Shown: positions 19,025 through 29,797, numbered from the stretch's first letter. The stretch: DNA of 64,000 nt from Rhodococcus sp. BP22 (GCF_014281965.1 NZ_JACFTB010000004.1:62001-126000), one strand, 5' to 3'. Translations and numbers: made by a program. The notes: generated by a model not told the origin, from the letters alone.

Positions 19025-20445
19025 CCGAATCCTATTCAGCTCCTTCCCGACCCAGTCCGGTGGACATGGCCGAACTGGCGCTTGTCGAGGCGGAACTGGA
19101 CAAGCGGTGGCCGGAGACGAAGATCGAGCCGTCGACTGCACGGATCGCGGCACTGATGGACCTTCTGGGGTCACCGCAGAAGGCGTACCCGTCGATTCAC
19201 GTTGCCGGTACCAACGGTAAAACGTCGGTGACCCGCATGATCGATGCCTTGCTGACGCATTTTCATCGCCGAACCGGCCGGACCACCAGTCCGCATCTGC
19301 AATTGGCGACCGAACGGATCAGCATCGACGGCATCCCGATCTCGCCCCGGCTGTACGTGGACACCTACAACGAAATCGCCCCGTTCGTAGAGATGGTCGA
19401 CGCGCAGTCCGAGGCCGCAGGCGGACCACGGATGAGCAAGTTCGAGGTCACCACCGCCATGGCGTTCGCGGCATTCGCGGAGGCGCCGATCGAGGTCGCC
19501 GTTGTGGAGGTCGGTCTCGGTGGTAGATGGGACGCCACCAACGTCGTAGACGGTGAAGTAGCCGTGATCACCCCGATCGATATCGACCACGTCGAGTTCC
19601 TCGGGGGCGATCTCGGTGGTATCGCCAAGGAAAAAGCCGGAATCATCAAGAAAGCACCGGAGCGACTCGTTCCGCGAGACACCGTCGCCATCCTGGCCGA
19701 GCAGAAACCCGAAGTTGCCGAGGTGCTGTTGCGCGCCGCGGTGGAAGCCGATGCCGCCGTCGCCAGGCAAGGTTCGGAATTCAGGGTGCTCGCGCGTCGG
19801 ATCGCCGTGGGCGGTCAACAACTCGAGTTGCAAGGTCTCGGCGGCGTGTACACCGATATCTTCCTACCACTGCACGGAGAGCATCAGGCGACGAACGCGT
19901 CCTTGGCGCTCGCCGCGGTCGAGGCGTTCTTCGGCGCGGGCTCCGATCATCAACTCGACGTGGACATCGTTCGAGCGGCCTTCGCATCCATCGTCAACCC
20001 TGGCAGGCTCGAACGCGTGCGCAACGCTCCAACAGTGTTTCTCGACGCGGCACACAACCCACACGGGGCCAGAGCGCTTGCTGCTGCTCTCACCGACGAA
20101 TTCGACTTCCGGAAACTGGTCGGAGTCGTCAGTGTCATGGGGGACAAGGACGTCGAGGCCATGTTGACGGTGCTCGAGCCGGTGTTCGACGAAATCGTCG
20201 TCACGCACAACGGATCACCACGAGCGATGGACGTCGAGGAACTCGCAGGCCTGGCCGTCGCGAAGTTCGGCGACGAGCGCGTGGTCGTCGCCCCGACGCT
20301 CGCCGACGCGCTCGAGACCGCCATCGGGCTCGCCGAGGAAGTTGCAGATCCTGGTGAGGCGGTCTCGGGTGCCGGGGTGATCGTCACCGGATCGGTAGTC
20401 ACCGCAGGAGCAGCTCGAACATTGTTCGGAAAGGAGCCCGTATGA
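19021..20445 (+). CDS. folC: Folylpolyglutamate synthase / dihydrofolate synthase
   Basis: 474-residue Mur ligase-fold enzyme that adds glutamate to dihydropteroate and folates. The P-loop reads [14 protein letters not shown] (about residues 60-73), followed by [16 protein letters not shown], and the Mur-ligase C-terminal domain contains [12 protein letters not shown]. The GTG at 19021 overlaps the valS stop; its own stop overlaps the next gene by four bases (ATGA), so valS-folC-DUF4233 form one coupled operon. Confidence 0.96.
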   Translation: MTESYSAPSRPSPVDMAELALVEAELDKRWPETKIEPSTARIAALMDLLGSPQKAYPSIHVAGTNGKTSVTRMIDALLTHFHRRTGRTTSPHLQLATERISIDGIPISPRLYVDTYNEIAPFVEMVDAQSEAAGGPRMSKFEVTTAMAFAAFAEAPIEVAVVEVGLGGRWDATNVVDGEVAVITPIDIDHVEFLGGDLGGIAKEKAGIIKKAPERLVPRDTVAILAEQKPEVAEVLLRAAVEADAAVARQGSEFRVLARRIAVGGQQLELQGLGGVYTDIFLPLHGEHQATNASLALAAVEAFFGAGSDHQLDVDIVRAAFASIVNPGRLERVRNAPTVFLDAAHNPHGARALAAALTDEFDFRKLVGVVSVMGDKDVEAMLTVLEPVFDEIVVTHNGSPRAMDVEELAGLAVAKFGDERVVVAPTLADALETAIGLAEEVADPGEAVSGAGVIVTGSVVTAGAARTLFGKEPV

Positions 20446-20846
20446 GTGAGACAGGGGAGGGCGGTAGCGAGTTCAAGCCGCCGGCAACCGACCCGTGGAA
20501 AGGCTTCCGCGGAGTAATGGCAGGGACCCTCGTTCTCGAGGCCATCGTTGTTTTGCTCGCGTTACCCGTCGTGTCGACAGTCGGGGGCGGCCTCGGCTGG
20601 TTCTCTACGTTGTACCTGGTGGGGATGGCCGTAGCGTTCATCCTTGCCGCAGGTATGCAAGGACGACCGCAGGCAATGCAGATCAACCTCGCGCTTCAGG
20701 TGTTCGTTCTGCTCGGTGGGTTCATCCACCTGTCGATCGCAATCGTGGGAGTGGTGTTCCTCGCGGTGTGGATATATCTGCTGTACCTGCGGCGGGACAT
20801 CACTCGACGGATCGAACGCGGCATGCTCAGAGGTCAACGGGACTGA
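20442..20846 (+). CDS. DUF4233 domain membrane protein
   Basis: 134-residue integral membrane protein with three to four predicted transmembrane segments (GVMAGTLVLEAIVVLLALPV, then LGWFSTLYLVGMAVAFILAA, then a C-terminal pair) and a basic C-terminal tail. It sits between folC and ndk exactly as Rv2446c does in M. tuberculosis. No function is known; position suggests only co-expression with folC, whose stop it overlaps. Confidence 0.85.
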   Translation: MSETGEGGSEFKPPATDPWKGFRGVMAGTLVLEAIVVLLALPVVSTVGGGLGWFSTLYLVGMAVAFILAAGMQGRPQAMQINLALQVFVLLGGFIHLSIAIVGVVFLAVWIYLLYLRRDITRRIERGMLRGQRD

Positions 20847-20929
20847 GACCTCGGGTCCGGGGGGTTATAGGCACACCATGGTGGGTCTGAGCGTAGGTCC
20901 TCGGAGTCCGTCCACTACTGTCTACGTTC

Positions 20930-21343
20930 GTGACCGAGCGCACCCTTGTACTGATCAAGCCAGATGGAGTTGCCCGCCGCTACGTAGGCGAGATTCTCGG
21001 CCGAATCGAGAAGAAGGGATTGAGTATCGCAGCACTGGAACTCAAATCCGTTTCTCTCGAGCTGGCCGGCGCGCACTACGCCGAACATAAAGACAGGCCG
21101 TTCTTCCCAGCGCTACTCGAGTTCATCACCTCTGGACCGGTCGTCGCAGCAGTCTTGGAAGGACCGAGAGCCATCGCTGCCTTCCGTCAGATCGGGGGAG
21201 GCACCGACCCGGTCGAGAAGGCGGTTCCAGGAACCATTCGCGGCGATCTTGCCCTCGACGGTCAGCAGAACCTCGTGCACGGATCGGACTCCGTCGAGTC
21301 CGCCGAGCGTGAGATCGCGTTGTGGTTTCCAAGCCTTTCCTGA
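20930..21343 (+). CDS. ndk: Nucleoside diphosphate kinase
   Basis: 137-residue NDK, which balances NTP pools by phosphate transfer through a histidine. The phosphohistidine is H117 in [12 protein letters not shown]. The N-terminus [13 protein letters not shown] and the Kpn-loop region near residues 90-100 are conserved. The GTG start at 20930 is set by homology. Followed by a strong hairpin. Confidence 0.97.
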   Translation: MTERTLVLIKPDGVARRYVGEILGRIEKKGLSIAALELKSVSLELAGAHYAEHKDRPFFPALLEFITSGPVVAAVLEGPRAIAAFRQIGGGTDPVEKAVPGTIRGDLALDGQQNLVHGSDSVESAEREIALWFPSLS

Positions 21344-21368
21344 TTCTCGACACACTGATTCGGGTTCG

Positions 21369-21410
21369 CCCGCCATGCCGCCGACTACAAGATCGGAGCG
21401 GCGTGGCGGG
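21369..21410 (+). terminator. Hairpin terminator of ndk
   Basis: Long stem: CCCGCCATGCCGC pairs with GCGGCGTGGCGGG (one G-T pair), and CCGA/TCGG extends it inward after a one-base bulge. TTCGCTTC follows, so the U-run is weak. Confidence 0.65.
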
Positions 21411-21852
21411 TTCGCTTCACCCGGTGTGGGATACTCGTGAAGGTTGCTTTCACAACACACGCTTCACCTCGAAAAGTTTTTCCTGTAAAAAATTTTGCCG
21501 TTACCAGTTTTGTGCAACACCGAACACGAGCGTCACGCCAGTGCCGTTCTCGTGAAAGTGACCGGATGACACCCGCAGTGCGATGCCCGTCATCGCTGCC
21601 GAACACGTAGGAAGACCTCCCACGTGCCGGCATGCTTGATGATCAGGCGCTCGGACTCGGGACACCATAGCCATCCAGCCAGGCACCGTGCATCCGTACG
21701 CCGACCACTCGCTGTGGACGGTGCACTCCGTGCGGAGCGCGACTTACGATCTGGCGTCAAACCGACGTCAGCACACTAGGATTGCTCTCGCGTGGCCGCG
21801 TCGCACCAGCTTCGACTCAGGTGGACGCGCCCGGGGGCCCGAGGAGACTTAC
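21411..21852 (+). other. Long non-coding leader region of rne
   Basis: 442 bases without a supported gene. It holds an unusually A/T-rich island at about 21472-21500 (runs of T and A amid GC-rich DNA). RNase E mRNAs in several bacteria carry long 5' UTRs used in feedback control; this region is a candidate, but no specific element is recognised. Confidence 0.5.
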
Positions 21853-24800
21853 GTGGCCGACCAAGCCCCGCCCGAAGATGTACAGAATTCGAACTCAGGA
21901 AGTTCGGTCGATGACGAATCGTCATCCAGCCGAAGTCCGGCGTTCCCCGAGCGCCTCCGAGTGCATGCACTCGCGAAGATTCTCGGCGTCACCAGTAAAC
22001 AGGTACTCGCCAAACTAGGTGAGCTCGGAATAGAGGCGCGCAGCGCACAGTCCAGCCTTGGACGCGACGTCGCCGAGACGGTGTATTCCTCGTTCTCACC
22101 TGCGACCGAGGCGCCGGCGGCACCAGTCGAAACGGCCGCCCCGATCGTGGTCGAGCCTGTGCCTGCTGTCGAAGTTCCGGCCGTGGACAGTCCTCCCGCA
22201 CGCCCTGCGTTCGCGATTCCGGTGTTCCTCCAGCCGGAAGCGATAGTCGAGGCTCCCAAGCGTCGACGAAGCCGGAAAGCAGCAGGTCCTGCCGCTGAGC
22301 CCGCGTCGACGCCCGTCGTCGAAGAGTCATCGGGTCTCGTCGCCGATCCGGTCATCGAGCCGGACAAGGCTCCCGTTCGCGGTAAGCCCGTTGTCGAAGC
22401 CGCCCCGGATGTAGCTGCTGACACAACCGAACTATCGGACACAGTCGACAGCTCGGACACCTCCGAGGACGCCGACAACTCGGACGACAACGAAGATCAG
22501 TCGCAGCCGAGGCGGCGTCGGCGCGGTCGCCGTGGTCGTGGCCGCGGACGTGGGGAACAGTCTGCGGACGGCAGTTCGGACGACGATTCGGACGATGCCA
22601 CCGAAGGTGACGACGATTCGAGTGAGGACGCAGCGTCGTCATCCTCGGACACGCGTTCGTCCGAATCCGAAACTCCCGTATCCGGCTCGGCTGAATCCGA
22701 CACCACTGAATCCGACACCACTGAATCCGACGTAGCAGACTCCGAGAGTGCCGATTCCGACACCTCGGAAAGCGATTCCGAGAACGAGGACAAGCCTGCA
22801 GGCGAGCGTCGTTCACGTCGCCGTAGTCGTAGTCGTTCGAACGCCAAATCCAGCGATACCGACGATGCCCAGAAACAGGCTTCGGATACGGAATCGGAAG
22901 AGTCTGTAGATTCGCCGGTCGACTCCGCCGACGACAACGACAACGACGACGAGGATTCGTCCGACGGCTCGAGTCGTCGACGCCGCAGACGTCGTCGTCG
23001 CCGCAGCAGCACCGGTGACGCCTCGTCCGAGTCCACCGAGACCGAGGACGACCCACCGAACACCGTCGTGCACGAGCGCGAGCCGCGGAACAAGTCCCGC
23101 AGCAAGGACGAGGTCCAGGGGATCACCGGCTCGACCCGACTCGAAGCGAAGCGTCAGCGCCGTCGCGACGGACGTGACGCCGGACGCCGACGGCCACCGA
23201 TTCTCACCGAGTCGGAGTTCCTGGCACGTCGTGAGTCGGTCGACCGCGTCATGGTCGTCCGTGAAAAGTCGTTCCCCGACAACGGCGTGACCACACAGGT
23301 CGCCGTTCTCGAAGACGGCGTATTGGTCGAGCACTTCGTCACCAGTAGCGCGTCCGCATCGATGGTCGGCAACGTCTACCTCGGCCGCGTGCAGAACGTG
23401 CTGCCGAGCATGGAAGCTGCATTCATCGATATCGGCCGTGGCCGTAACGGTGTCCTGTACGCCGGAGAGGTCAACTGGGACGCAGCAGGCCTCGGTGGCA
23501 ACTCTCGCAAAATCGAACAGGCGCTCAAGCCGGGTGACCAGGTCTTGGTGCAGGTGAGCAAGGATCCGGTCGGGCACAAGGGTGCACGTCTGACGACTCA
23601 GCTCTCGCTGGCAGGCCGCTACCTGGTCTACGTACCCGGTGGCAGCTCGACAGGTATCAGCCGCAAGTTGCCCGACACCGAGCGGAAGCGGCTGAAGGAA
23701 ATTCTTCGCGACATCGTTCCTCCCGAGGCCGGGGTGATCATCCGTACCGCAGCCGAAGGAGTCAGTGAAGACGAACTCGCGCGTGACGTGATCCGTCTGC
23801 AGACACAATGGGCGACCATCGAAGAAGCGTCGGCCAAGGCGGAAACAGGTAAGGGTTCGCAACCGCAGGCACTGTACGAAGAGCCGGATCTGCTGGTCAA
23901 GGTTATTCGTGACCTGTTCAATGAGGACTTCGTCAAACTTGTCATCGAAGGTGACAAGGCCTGGGACACGACGTCGTCGTACATCGAGACGGTAGCGGCG
24001 GACATGCTGCACAAGCTCGAGCGCCACATCGCCGAGCCCGGTCGACCAGACGTGTTCGAAGCGCACCGGGTCGACGAGCAGCTGGCCAAGGCACTCGATC
24101 GTAAGGTCTGGCTGCCGTCCGGAGGCACGCTCGTCATCGATCGCACCGAGGCGATGACCGTGGTCGACGTCAACACCGGCAAGTTCACCGGTGCAGGCGG
24201 CAACCTCGAGGAGACGGTGACGCGGAACAACCTCGAGGCCGCCGAAGAGATCGTTCGACAAATGCGCCTACGCGACATCGGCGGAATGATCGTCGTCGAC
24301 TTCATCGATATGGTGCTCGAATCCAACCGCGACCTGGTGTTGCGCCGTCTCACCGAGTCCCTCGGTCGTGACCGGACGCGCCATCAGGTGTCCGAGGTGA
24401 CTTCACTCGGGCTCGTTCAGATGACGCGTAAGAAGATGGGCACCGGTCTCATCGAAGCGTTCTCGACCACGTGTGAACACTGCCAGGGCCGGGGGATCAT
24501 GGTTCATCCGTACCCGGTCGAGGCGAAGACCGATGACGGCTCGCGGTCCTCTTCACCGCGCTCCGATTCGAGTACGCCGCGCAAACGCCGCGGTCGCGAC
24601 AAGTCCGACAACGACAAGTCCGACAATGTGGCTGACGCTACGAACAGTCCTGCACCGAAGAGTCAGTCCGACGCACAAGAGCACACACCGGACCCATCGG
24701 TGAAGCGTGCACACCCCGTGGCCCTCGCCATGGCTACACATCACGACGACGTTGTCGACGATGTCACTCCGGCCGAGGTGCTCGACGCGCACTCGGAGTC

Positions 24801-25236
24801 GAGTACGTCCTCGGAGCCGAAGATCATCGATGCCGCCGAGATGGCTCGTGTTCGAGGCCGGGATACTCAGGCAGCATCGACCGAATCAGTAGCAACCGAG
24901 ATACGGCCGGACGTGACGGTCACGGAGAATGCTGTCGAAAAGGCAGCGGACACAGCTGTTGCCGAGGAGTCGCCGGAACCGGTCGTCAAGGCGCGTCGTG
25001 GTCGCCGTGTTGCTCGCAAGGCAGCAGCACCGACGGCCGAGACTCCCGACGCAGCTGCCGTATTCGTGATTCCGGCTACACACGAGGAGCCGGCAGCGCC
25101 GCCGGAGCCTGCAGTGACGGCGGTAGTCGAACCGGTGTCCAGTGCTCCCACCACGGACGAGGTGCCCGTGAAAAAGGCTCGCCGACGTCGTGCAGCAGCA
25201 CGCCCGGCAGGGCCGCCGGTGGACGCAGATATGTGA
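21853..25236 (+). CDS. rne: Ribonuclease E/G family protein (RNase E)
   Basis: About 1127 residues. The order is: an N-terminal segment with an IF2_N-like helical motif (LRVHALAKILGVTSKQVLAKL, residues about 35-55), a long acidic Ser/Asp/Glu-rich region broken by Arg-rich blocks (RRRRGRRGRGRGRGE and RRRRRRRRRRSS types), then the catalytic S1/RNase H-like/DNase I-like core with GNVYLGRVQNVLPSMEAAFIDI and the metal-binding region VDVNTGKFTG, the CEHCQGRG Zn-link, and a low-complexity tail. It performs mRNA turnover and rRNA/tRNA processing. The GTG at 21853 has GAGGAG six bases upstream. The catalytic core lies in the C-terminal half, as is usual in actinobacteria. Confidence 0.94.
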   Translation: MADQAPPEDVQNSNSGSSVDDESSSSRSPAFPERLRVHALAKILGVTSKQVLAKLGELGIEARSAQSSLGRDVAETVYSSFSPATEAPAAPVETAAPIVVEPVPAVEVPAVDSPPARPAFAIPVFLQPEAIVEAPKRRRSRKAAGPAAEPASTPVVEESSGLVADPVIEPDKAPVRGKPVVEAAPDVAADTTELSDTVDSSDTSEDADNSDDNEDQSQPRRRRRGRRGRGRGRGEQSADGSSDDDSDDATEGDDDSSEDAASSSSDTRSSESETPVSGSAESDTTESDTTESDVADSESADSDTSESDSENEDKPAGERRSRRRSRSRSNAKSSDTDDAQKQASDTESEESVDSPVDSADDNDNDDEDSSDGSSRRRRRRRRRRSSTGDASSESTETEDDPPNTVVHEREPRNKSRSKDEVQGITGSTRLEAKRQRRRDGRDAGRRRPPILTESEFLARRESVDRVMVVREKSFPDNGVTTQVAVLEDGVLVEHFVTSSASASMVGNVYLGRVQNVLPSMEAAFIDIGRGRNGVLYAGEVNWDAAGLGGNSRKIEQALKPGDQVLVQVSKDPVGHKGARLTTQLSLAGRYLVYVPGGSSTGISRKLPDTERKRLKEILRDIVPPEAGVIIRTAAEGVSEDELARDVIRLQTQWATIEEASAKAETGKGSQPQALYEEPDLLVKVIRDLFNEDFVKLVIEGDKAWDTTSSYIETVAADMLHKLERHIAEPGRPDVFEAHRVDEQLAKALDRKVWLPSGGTLVIDRTEAMTVVDVNTGKFTGAGGNLEETVTRNNLEAAEEIVRQMRLRDIGGMIVVDFIDMVLESNRDLVLRRLTESLGRDRTRHQVSEVTSLGLVQMTRKKMGTGLIEAFSTTCEHCQGRGIMVHPYPVEAKTDDGSRSSSPRSDSSTPRKRRGRDKSDNDKSDNVADATNSPAPKSQSDAQEHTPDPSVKRAHPVALAMATHHDDVVDDVTPAEVLDAHSESSTSSEPKIIDAAEMARVRGRDTQAASTESVATEIRPDVTVTENAVEKAADTAVAEESPEPVVKARRGRRVARKAAAPTAETPDAAAVFVIPATHEEPAAPPEPAVTAVVEPVSSAPTTDEVPVKKARRRRAAARPAGPPVDADM

Positions 25237-25239
25237 GTC

Positions 25240-25268
25240 GACGGGCAGTTTGACCATGACTGCCCGTC
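25240..25268 (+). terminator. Hairpin downstream of rne
   Basis: Ten-base-pair stem GACGGGCAGT / ACTGCCCGTC with a nine-base loop, three bases after the rne stop. It has no T-run, so termination is tentative. The 199 bases from here to rplU contain no gene I can support and should carry the rplU-rpmA promoter and leader. Confidence 0.55.
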
Positions 25269-25467
25269 TGCCGTAACCTGACAAGGTCGCTGCCGGTGAC
25301 AATTTTCTGCTGTGCCTCGACGGCTTTTCGTTCGAGTGCGGCGGCGGACCCACCCGGTAGTAAGTAACACCGCACGAAATACCGCAAGAATCACATGCAC
25401 GATCCAGACCAGTCGTGTTGCCATGGGCAATGCGAGCAAGTTCGAAGAAGCAAGGGGTAGCCCTCCG

Positions 25468-25779
25468 ATGGCAACGTACGCGATCGTCAAGACCGGCGGA
25501 AAGCAGTACAAGGTCGCTGTTGGTGACCTCGTCAAGGTCGAGAAGATCGAGGGAGCGCCCGGCACTGCTGTCTCGCTTGCTCCGGTCCTCGTCGTAGACG
25601 GATCCGATCTGACCACCGATGCCGACAAGCTGGCGAAGATCTCGGTAACCGGTGAGGTCGTCGAGCACACCAAGGGTCCGAAGATCCGCATCCACAAGTT
25701 CAAGAACAAGACCGGCTACCACAAGCGTCAGGGACACAGGCAGAAGCTCACTGTCCTGAAGGTCACCGGCATCAAGTAA
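25468..25779 (+). CDS. rplU: 50S ribosomal protein bL21
   Basis: 103 residues, the standard bL21 length. The N-terminus [20 protein letters not shown] and the C-terminal [14 protein letters not shown] are diagnostic; the protein binds 23S rRNA. The ATG at 25468 is set by homology; AAGGGG lies about ten bases upstream. It forms an operon with rpmA 60 bases downstream. Confidence 0.97.
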   Translation: MATYAIVKTGGKQYKVAVGDLVKVEKIEGAPGTAVSLAPVLVVDGSDLTTDADKLAKISVTGEVVEHTKGPKIRIHKFKNKTGYHKRQGHRQKLTVLKVTGIK

Positions 25780-25839
25780 CCAGGTCTGTTCAGTACTGAC
25801 TTTTCAGCGCTGACATTCACCCCGAGGAGGGTATGCAAC

Positions 25840-26103
25840 ATGGCACATAAGAAGGGTGCATCAAGCTCCCGTAACGGTCGCGATTCGAATGCGCAGCGCC
25901 TCGGCGTCAAGCGTTTCGGCGGCCAGACCGTCAGCGCAGGCGAGATCCTGGTTCGTCAGCGCGGCACGCACTTCCACCCCGGCGTCAACGTCGGCCGTGG
26001 TGGCGACGACACGCTGTTCGCTCTGTCCGCAGGCTCAGTCGAATTCGGCGCCAAGCGTGGACGTAAGACCGTGAACATCGTTCCGGTCGCAGTAGAGGCC
26101 TAG
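25840..26103 (+). CDS. rpmA: 50S ribosomal protein bL27
   Basis: 87-residue bL27, whose N-terminus reaches the peptidyl transferase centre. The sequence begins [16 protein letters not shown] and contains the core [21 protein letters not shown] lies eleven bases before the ATG. There is no N-terminal extension of the type processed in Firmicutes. Confidence 0.97.
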   Translation: MAHKKGASSSRNGRDSNAQRLGVKRFGGQTVSAGEILVRQRGTHFHPGVNVGRGGDDTLFALSAGSVEFGAKRGRKTVNIVPVAVEA

Positions 26104-26178
26104 TCTCCACTGCACAATCTGCGTCGGATGGTTTTCGTAAGGTTTACGCCGCGAAAGTCTCGACGCGCTCAAGCTCGA

Positions 26179-26223
26179 CGATGAGGGTGGACCAGGGTGA
26201 AAATGCCCGGTCCGCCCTTATCG
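26179..26223 (+). terminator. Strong hairpin between rpmA and obg
   Basis: CGATGAGGGTGGACC pairs with GGTCCGCCCTTATCG over 15 bp (two G-T pairs), with an inner GGG/CCC mini-stem and the T-containing sequence TATTTG after it. It isolates obg from the ribosomal protein genes. Confidence 0.75.
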
Positions 26224-26284
26224 TATTTGTGGGCATCGAAATATTTCGGTCGCATTCTCGACCGAGGAAGGATCGAAGGCAGTC

Positions 26285-27733
26285 ATGTCACGATTCATCG
26301 ACCGCGTGGTGCTGCACGTCAGCGCCGGTAAAGGCGGCAACGGCTGCTCTTCGGTTCACCGCGAGAAGTTCAAACCGCTCGGTGGTCCAGACGGTGGAAA
26401 CGGTGGGCAGGGCGGCGGCGTGATCTTCGTCGTCGACAGCAATGTCCACACGCTGTTGGACTTCCACTTCAATTCTCATGCCAAAGCCAGCAATGGAACT
26501 CAGGGCATGGGCGGCAACCGCGAAGGTTCGAACGGTGAGGATCTGATCCTCAAGGTGCCCGACGGAACTGTGGTGCTCGACAAGGACGGTCGCATCCTGG
26601 CCGACATGATCGGCGAGGGCACTCGATATGCTGCTGCGCCCGGTGGTCGCGGTGGGTTGGGCAACGCTGCGCTCGCCTCAAAGGCGCGTCGTGCACCTGG
26701 ATTCGCGCTGCTCGGCGAAGAAGGCATCGAGCGCGATGTGGTGCTCGAACTCAAGTCGGTCGCCGACATCGGTCTCGTCGGGTTCCCGTCGGCGGGCAAA
26801 TCCTCGCTGGTGTCGGTGCTCTCTGCCGCGAAGCCGAAGATCGCCGACTACCCGTTCACCACGTTGGTTCCGAACCTCGGTGTCGTCTCCAGCGGTGATA
26901 CCACGTACACGGTGGCCGACGTTCCCGGATTGATTCCCGGTGCGAGCGAAGGCAAGGGCCTCGGTCTCGAATTCCTCCGACATCTCGAGCGCACCGCCGT
27001 TCTGGCGCACGTTGTCGACTGCGCGACCCTGGATCCGGGTCGGGATCCCGTCTCGGACGTCGATGCCCTCGAAGCGGAGTTGGCGGCCTACAAGCCGGCG
27101 ATGTTGGGCGATGCGAGCCTGGGTGACCTGGCCGATCGACCGCGCATCGTCGTGCTCAACAAAGCTGATATCCCCGAGGCCGCCGAGCTCGCCGAGATGG
27201 TGACGCCGGAGTTCGAGGCGCGTGGATGGCCTGTCTACACCATCTCGACGGTCACCCGTGAAGGCCTCAAGCCGTTGATCTTCGCGCTGGCCAAAATGGT
27301 CGAGGACTACCGAGTTGCGCACCCTCCGGCCGAGAAGCGCCGACCGGTGCTACGTCCCGTCGCACGCAACGAAGAGGGTTTCCAGGTCATCAAGGATCCC
27401 GATGTCGAGGGTGGGTTCATCGTTCTGGGCACGCGCCCGGAGCGTTGGGTGCGCCAGACACAGTTCAGCAACGACGAAGCAGTAGGTTACCTTGCTGACC
27501 GTCTCGCACGCCTCGGTGTCGAGGACGCGCTGATCAAGAAGGGCGCCCAGCCGGGTGCATCCGTGACCATCGGTGATGTCTCCTTCGATTGGGAGCCACA
27601 GACACCGGCGGGTGTGGAGATCACCATGACCGGTCGTGGCACCGACGCGAGGCTCGATCAGGTGGAGCGAATCGGTGCAGATGAGCGCAAACACGCACGT
27701 CGAGCCCGCCGCGGACTCGACCTCGAAGAGTGA
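26285..27733 (+). CDS. obg: GTPase Obg/CgtA
   Basis: 482-residue essential GTPase involved in 50S assembly and stringent response. The N-terminal glycine-rich Obg fold (about 1-155) has the pattern [20 protein letters not shown]; the G domain carries G1 [11 protein letters not shown]3 DVPGLIPGA and G4 LNKAD; the C-terminal OCT domain starts near residue 350. The ATG at 26285 follows AGGAAGG. It precedes proB by 13 bases, the usual obg-proB arrangement. Confidence 0.97.
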   Translation: MSRFIDRVVLHVSAGKGGNGCSSVHREKFKPLGGPDGGNGGQGGGVIFVVDSNVHTLLDFHFNSHAKASNGTQGMGGNREGSNGEDLILKVPDGTVVLDKDGRILADMIGEGTRYAAAPGGRGGLGNAALASKARRAPGFALLGEEGIERDVVLELKSVADIGLVGFPSAGKSSLVSVLSAAKPKIADYPFTTLVPNLGVVSSGDTTYTVADVPGLIPGASEGKGLGLEFLRHLERTAVLAHVVDCATLDPGRDPVSDVDALEAELAAYKPAMLGDASLGDLADRPRIVVLNKADIPEAAELAEMVTPEFEARGWPVYTISTVTREGLKPLIFALAKMVEDYRVAHPPAEKRRPVLRPVARNEEGFQVIKDPDVEGGFIVLGTRPERWVRQTQFSNDEAVGYLADRLARLGVEDALIKKGAQPGASVTIGDVSFDWEPQTPAGVEITMTGRGTDARLDQVERIGADERKHARRARRGLDLEE

Positions 27734-27746
27734 AGTGTAGGTTCCG

Positions 27747-28880
27747 GTGAATTCTGAATCCTCTTCGGTTGCAATGGATTCGACTGGGGCCAGGACTGCT
27801 GTGGCCAGTGCCAAACGAGTAGTCGTGAAAATCGGCTCCTCGGCACTGACTTCACTGGTCGGCGGACTCGACGTCGACAGGCTCGATCGATTGGCCGACG
27901 CTGTCGAAGCACGAATGCGTGCCGGCTCCGATGTCGTGGTGGTGTCCTCCGGTGCGATCGGCGCCGGACTCGCGCCACTGGGTCTGACGACCCGGCCTCG
28001 CGATCTCGCGACGAAGCAGGCCGCAGCGAGCGTCGGCCAGCTTGCTCTTGCGCACGCTTGGGGTACCTCGTTCGCCAGATACGGACGAACGGTCGGCCAG
28101 GTGTTGCTCACTGCCGAGGACATTGCGCGTCGAACGAATCATCGCAACGCCCAGCGCACGCTCGATCGGTTGCGTGTGCTCGGCGCAGTGGCCGTGATCA
28201 ACGAGAACGACACGGTCGCGACCACGGAAATCCGCTTCGGTGACAACGACCGCCTCGCCGCGCTCGTTGCTCACCTCGTCGGTGCCGACGCGCTGGTCCT
28301 GTTGTCCGACGTCGACGGTCTCTACGACGGCGACCCGCGCAAAGGTGACGCCACCCTGATCCGGGAGGTCGCGAGCCCGGAAGATCTCGATGGAGTCGTC
28401 GCCGGTTCCGGCGGTGCGCTCGGGACCGGTGGAATGGCGTCCAAGCTGTCCGCTGCCCGATTGGCGGCCGATGCAGGCGTTCCGGTCCTTCTGGCGGCCG
28501 CCGCCGACGCAGCGGAAGCCTTGACGACGGCTGCGGTGGGCACAGCCTTCACTGCACGTCCCACTCGCCTGTCCTCGCGCAAGTTCTGGGTGCGTCATGC
28601 TGCGGATGCACGAGGCGATCTATACCTCGACGCAGGTGCCGTACACGCGGTCGCGACGAAGCGGCGGTCGTTGCTGTCCGCGGGAATCACCGCCGTCGAG
28701 GGTCGGTTCTACGGCGGCGACGTCGTGTCGCTGATCGGCCCGGATGGCGAACTGGTGGCCAGGGGAGTGGTGGCGTACGACGCGTCGGAGCTGACCGGAA
28801 TGCTCGGTAGGTCCAGTTGCGATCTCACTCCCGAGTTACAGCGTCCAGTGGTGCATGCCGACGATCTGGTGCCGGTCTGA
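27747..28880 (+). CDS. proB: Glutamate 5-kinase
   Basis: 377 residues. The amino acid kinase domain ([12 protein letters not shown] at about 25-36, [29 protein letters not shown]) is followed by a C-terminal PUA domain. It catalyses the first step of proline synthesis, glutamate to glutamyl 5-phosphate, and is usually feedback-inhibited by proline. It starts at GTG 27747 (ATG 27774 possible). The partner gene proA is 23.5 kb away at 52375. Its stop directly abuts that of the convergent sirtuin gene. Confidence 0.96.
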   Translation: MNSESSSVAMDSTGARTAVASAKRVVVKIGSSALTSLVGGLDVDRLDRLADAVEARMRAGSDVVVVSSGAIGAGLAPLGLTTRPRDLATKQAAASVGQLALAHAWGTSFARYGRTVGQVLLTAEDIARRTNHRNAQRTLDRLRVLGAVAVINENDTVATTEIRFGDNDRLAALVAHLVGADALVLLSDVDGLYDGDPRKGDATLIREVASPEDLDGVVAGSGGALGTGGMASKLSAARLAADAGVPVLLAAAADAAEALTTAAVGTAFTARPTRLSSRKFWVRHAADARGDLYLDAGAVHAVATKRRSLLSAGITAVEGRFYGGDVVSLIGPDGELVARGVVAYDASELTGMLGRSSCDLTPELQRPVVHADDLVPV

Positions 28881-29744
28881 TCATTCGTGTGACGGCAGTG
28901 CGTCCACGAGTGCGGTGAGCGTCTCCGAGCATCCGGCATTGCTTGTCAGAGTGGCGAATTCGTCGCCCCGGGTGATTCCGCGATTGACGATCACGATGGG
29001 AATCTCGGCCTTCGCCGCGCGTCGGACGAAGCGCAGTCCAGACATGACAGTCAGAGACGAGCCGACAACCAGAAGTGCATCGGCCTGATCGACGAGGTCG
29101 AAAGCGTCGGCGACTCTTGGCTTGGGCACACTCTCCCCGAAGTAGACGATGTCCGGTTTGAGAATGCCGGCGCAATACTCGCAGTCGACCATTCGGAAAT
29201 GTGCGGTGCTGGTGATGATCGCATCGGCGTCGGGGGCAATCTCGACGCCCTCGGCCGGCGCGACGCTGTCGAGGAACCCCGGGTTCTCGCGCTCGAGGCG
29301 TTGTCCCAGAGTGAAGCGGGAAACCAGTCGCTCGCAGTTCAGACATCGTACTCGCGCGTACACGCCGTGGAGGTCGATGACCCGTCGGCTACCTGCTTTG
29401 GTGTGCAACATGTCGACGTTTTGGGTGATTATCCCGGAAACAAGCCCTCGGCGCTCGAGCTGGGCCAGCGCGCGGTGGCCGTCGTTCGGTCTTGCTGCAT
29501 CCATATGCCGCCAACCGACATGGTTCCGTGCCCAGTAGTGGCGCCTGAACTCGTGATCGCCGGTGAACTGCTGATAGGTCATCGGATTGCGAGGTGGTGA
29601 GTTCCGCCCCCGGTAGTCCGGGATACCTGAATCGGTGGACATGCCGGCTCCGGAGACGACCGCGATGGATCTTCCTGACAACAGGTCGACAATCTGGTCG
29701 AATCGGGTTGTCGCTGCGGTAGCTGAACGAGCGGGGGCAGGCAC
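28881..29744 (-). CDS. Sir2 family NAD-dependent protein deacylase
   Basis: 287-residue sirtuin. Visible motifs are the NAD-binding GAGMSTDSGIPDYRG (32-46), TQNVDMLH (107-114), catalytic H126 in DLHG, and the structural zinc site C134-x2-C137 with C188-x2-C191. It removes acyl groups from lysine with NAD consumption. It starts at GTG 29744. Stop-to-stop contact with proB leaves no room for a terminator between them. The target proteins are unknown. Confidence 0.93.
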   Translation of the reverse strand: MPAPARSATAATTRFDQIVDLLSGRSIAVVSGAGMSTDSGIPDYRGRNSPPRNPMTYQQFTGDHEFRRHYWARNHVGWRHMDAARPNDGHRALAQLERRGLVSGIITQNVDMLHTKAGSRRVIDLHGVYARVRCLNCERLVSRFTLGQRLERENPGFLDSVAPAEGVEIAPDADAIITSTAHFRMVDCEYCAGILKPDIVYFGESVPKPRVADAFDLVDQADALLVVGSSLTVMSGLRFVRRAAKAEIPIVIVNRGITRGDEFATLTSNAGCSETLTALVDALPSHE

Positions 29745-29797
29745 GTCCCCAGGGTAGCGCGCACGTGGACGTAGGGGATCGACGCAGGCAGCAGGAA

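Noticed and set aside
22813..24261. Long minus-strand open frame inside rne
   Set aside because: Composition-driven shadow of the rne coding strand; no family similarity.
25269..25467. Ribosomal protein L21 leader element
   Set aside because: The gap before rplU is long enough, but I could not draw a structure resembling the known Firmicute L21 leader.
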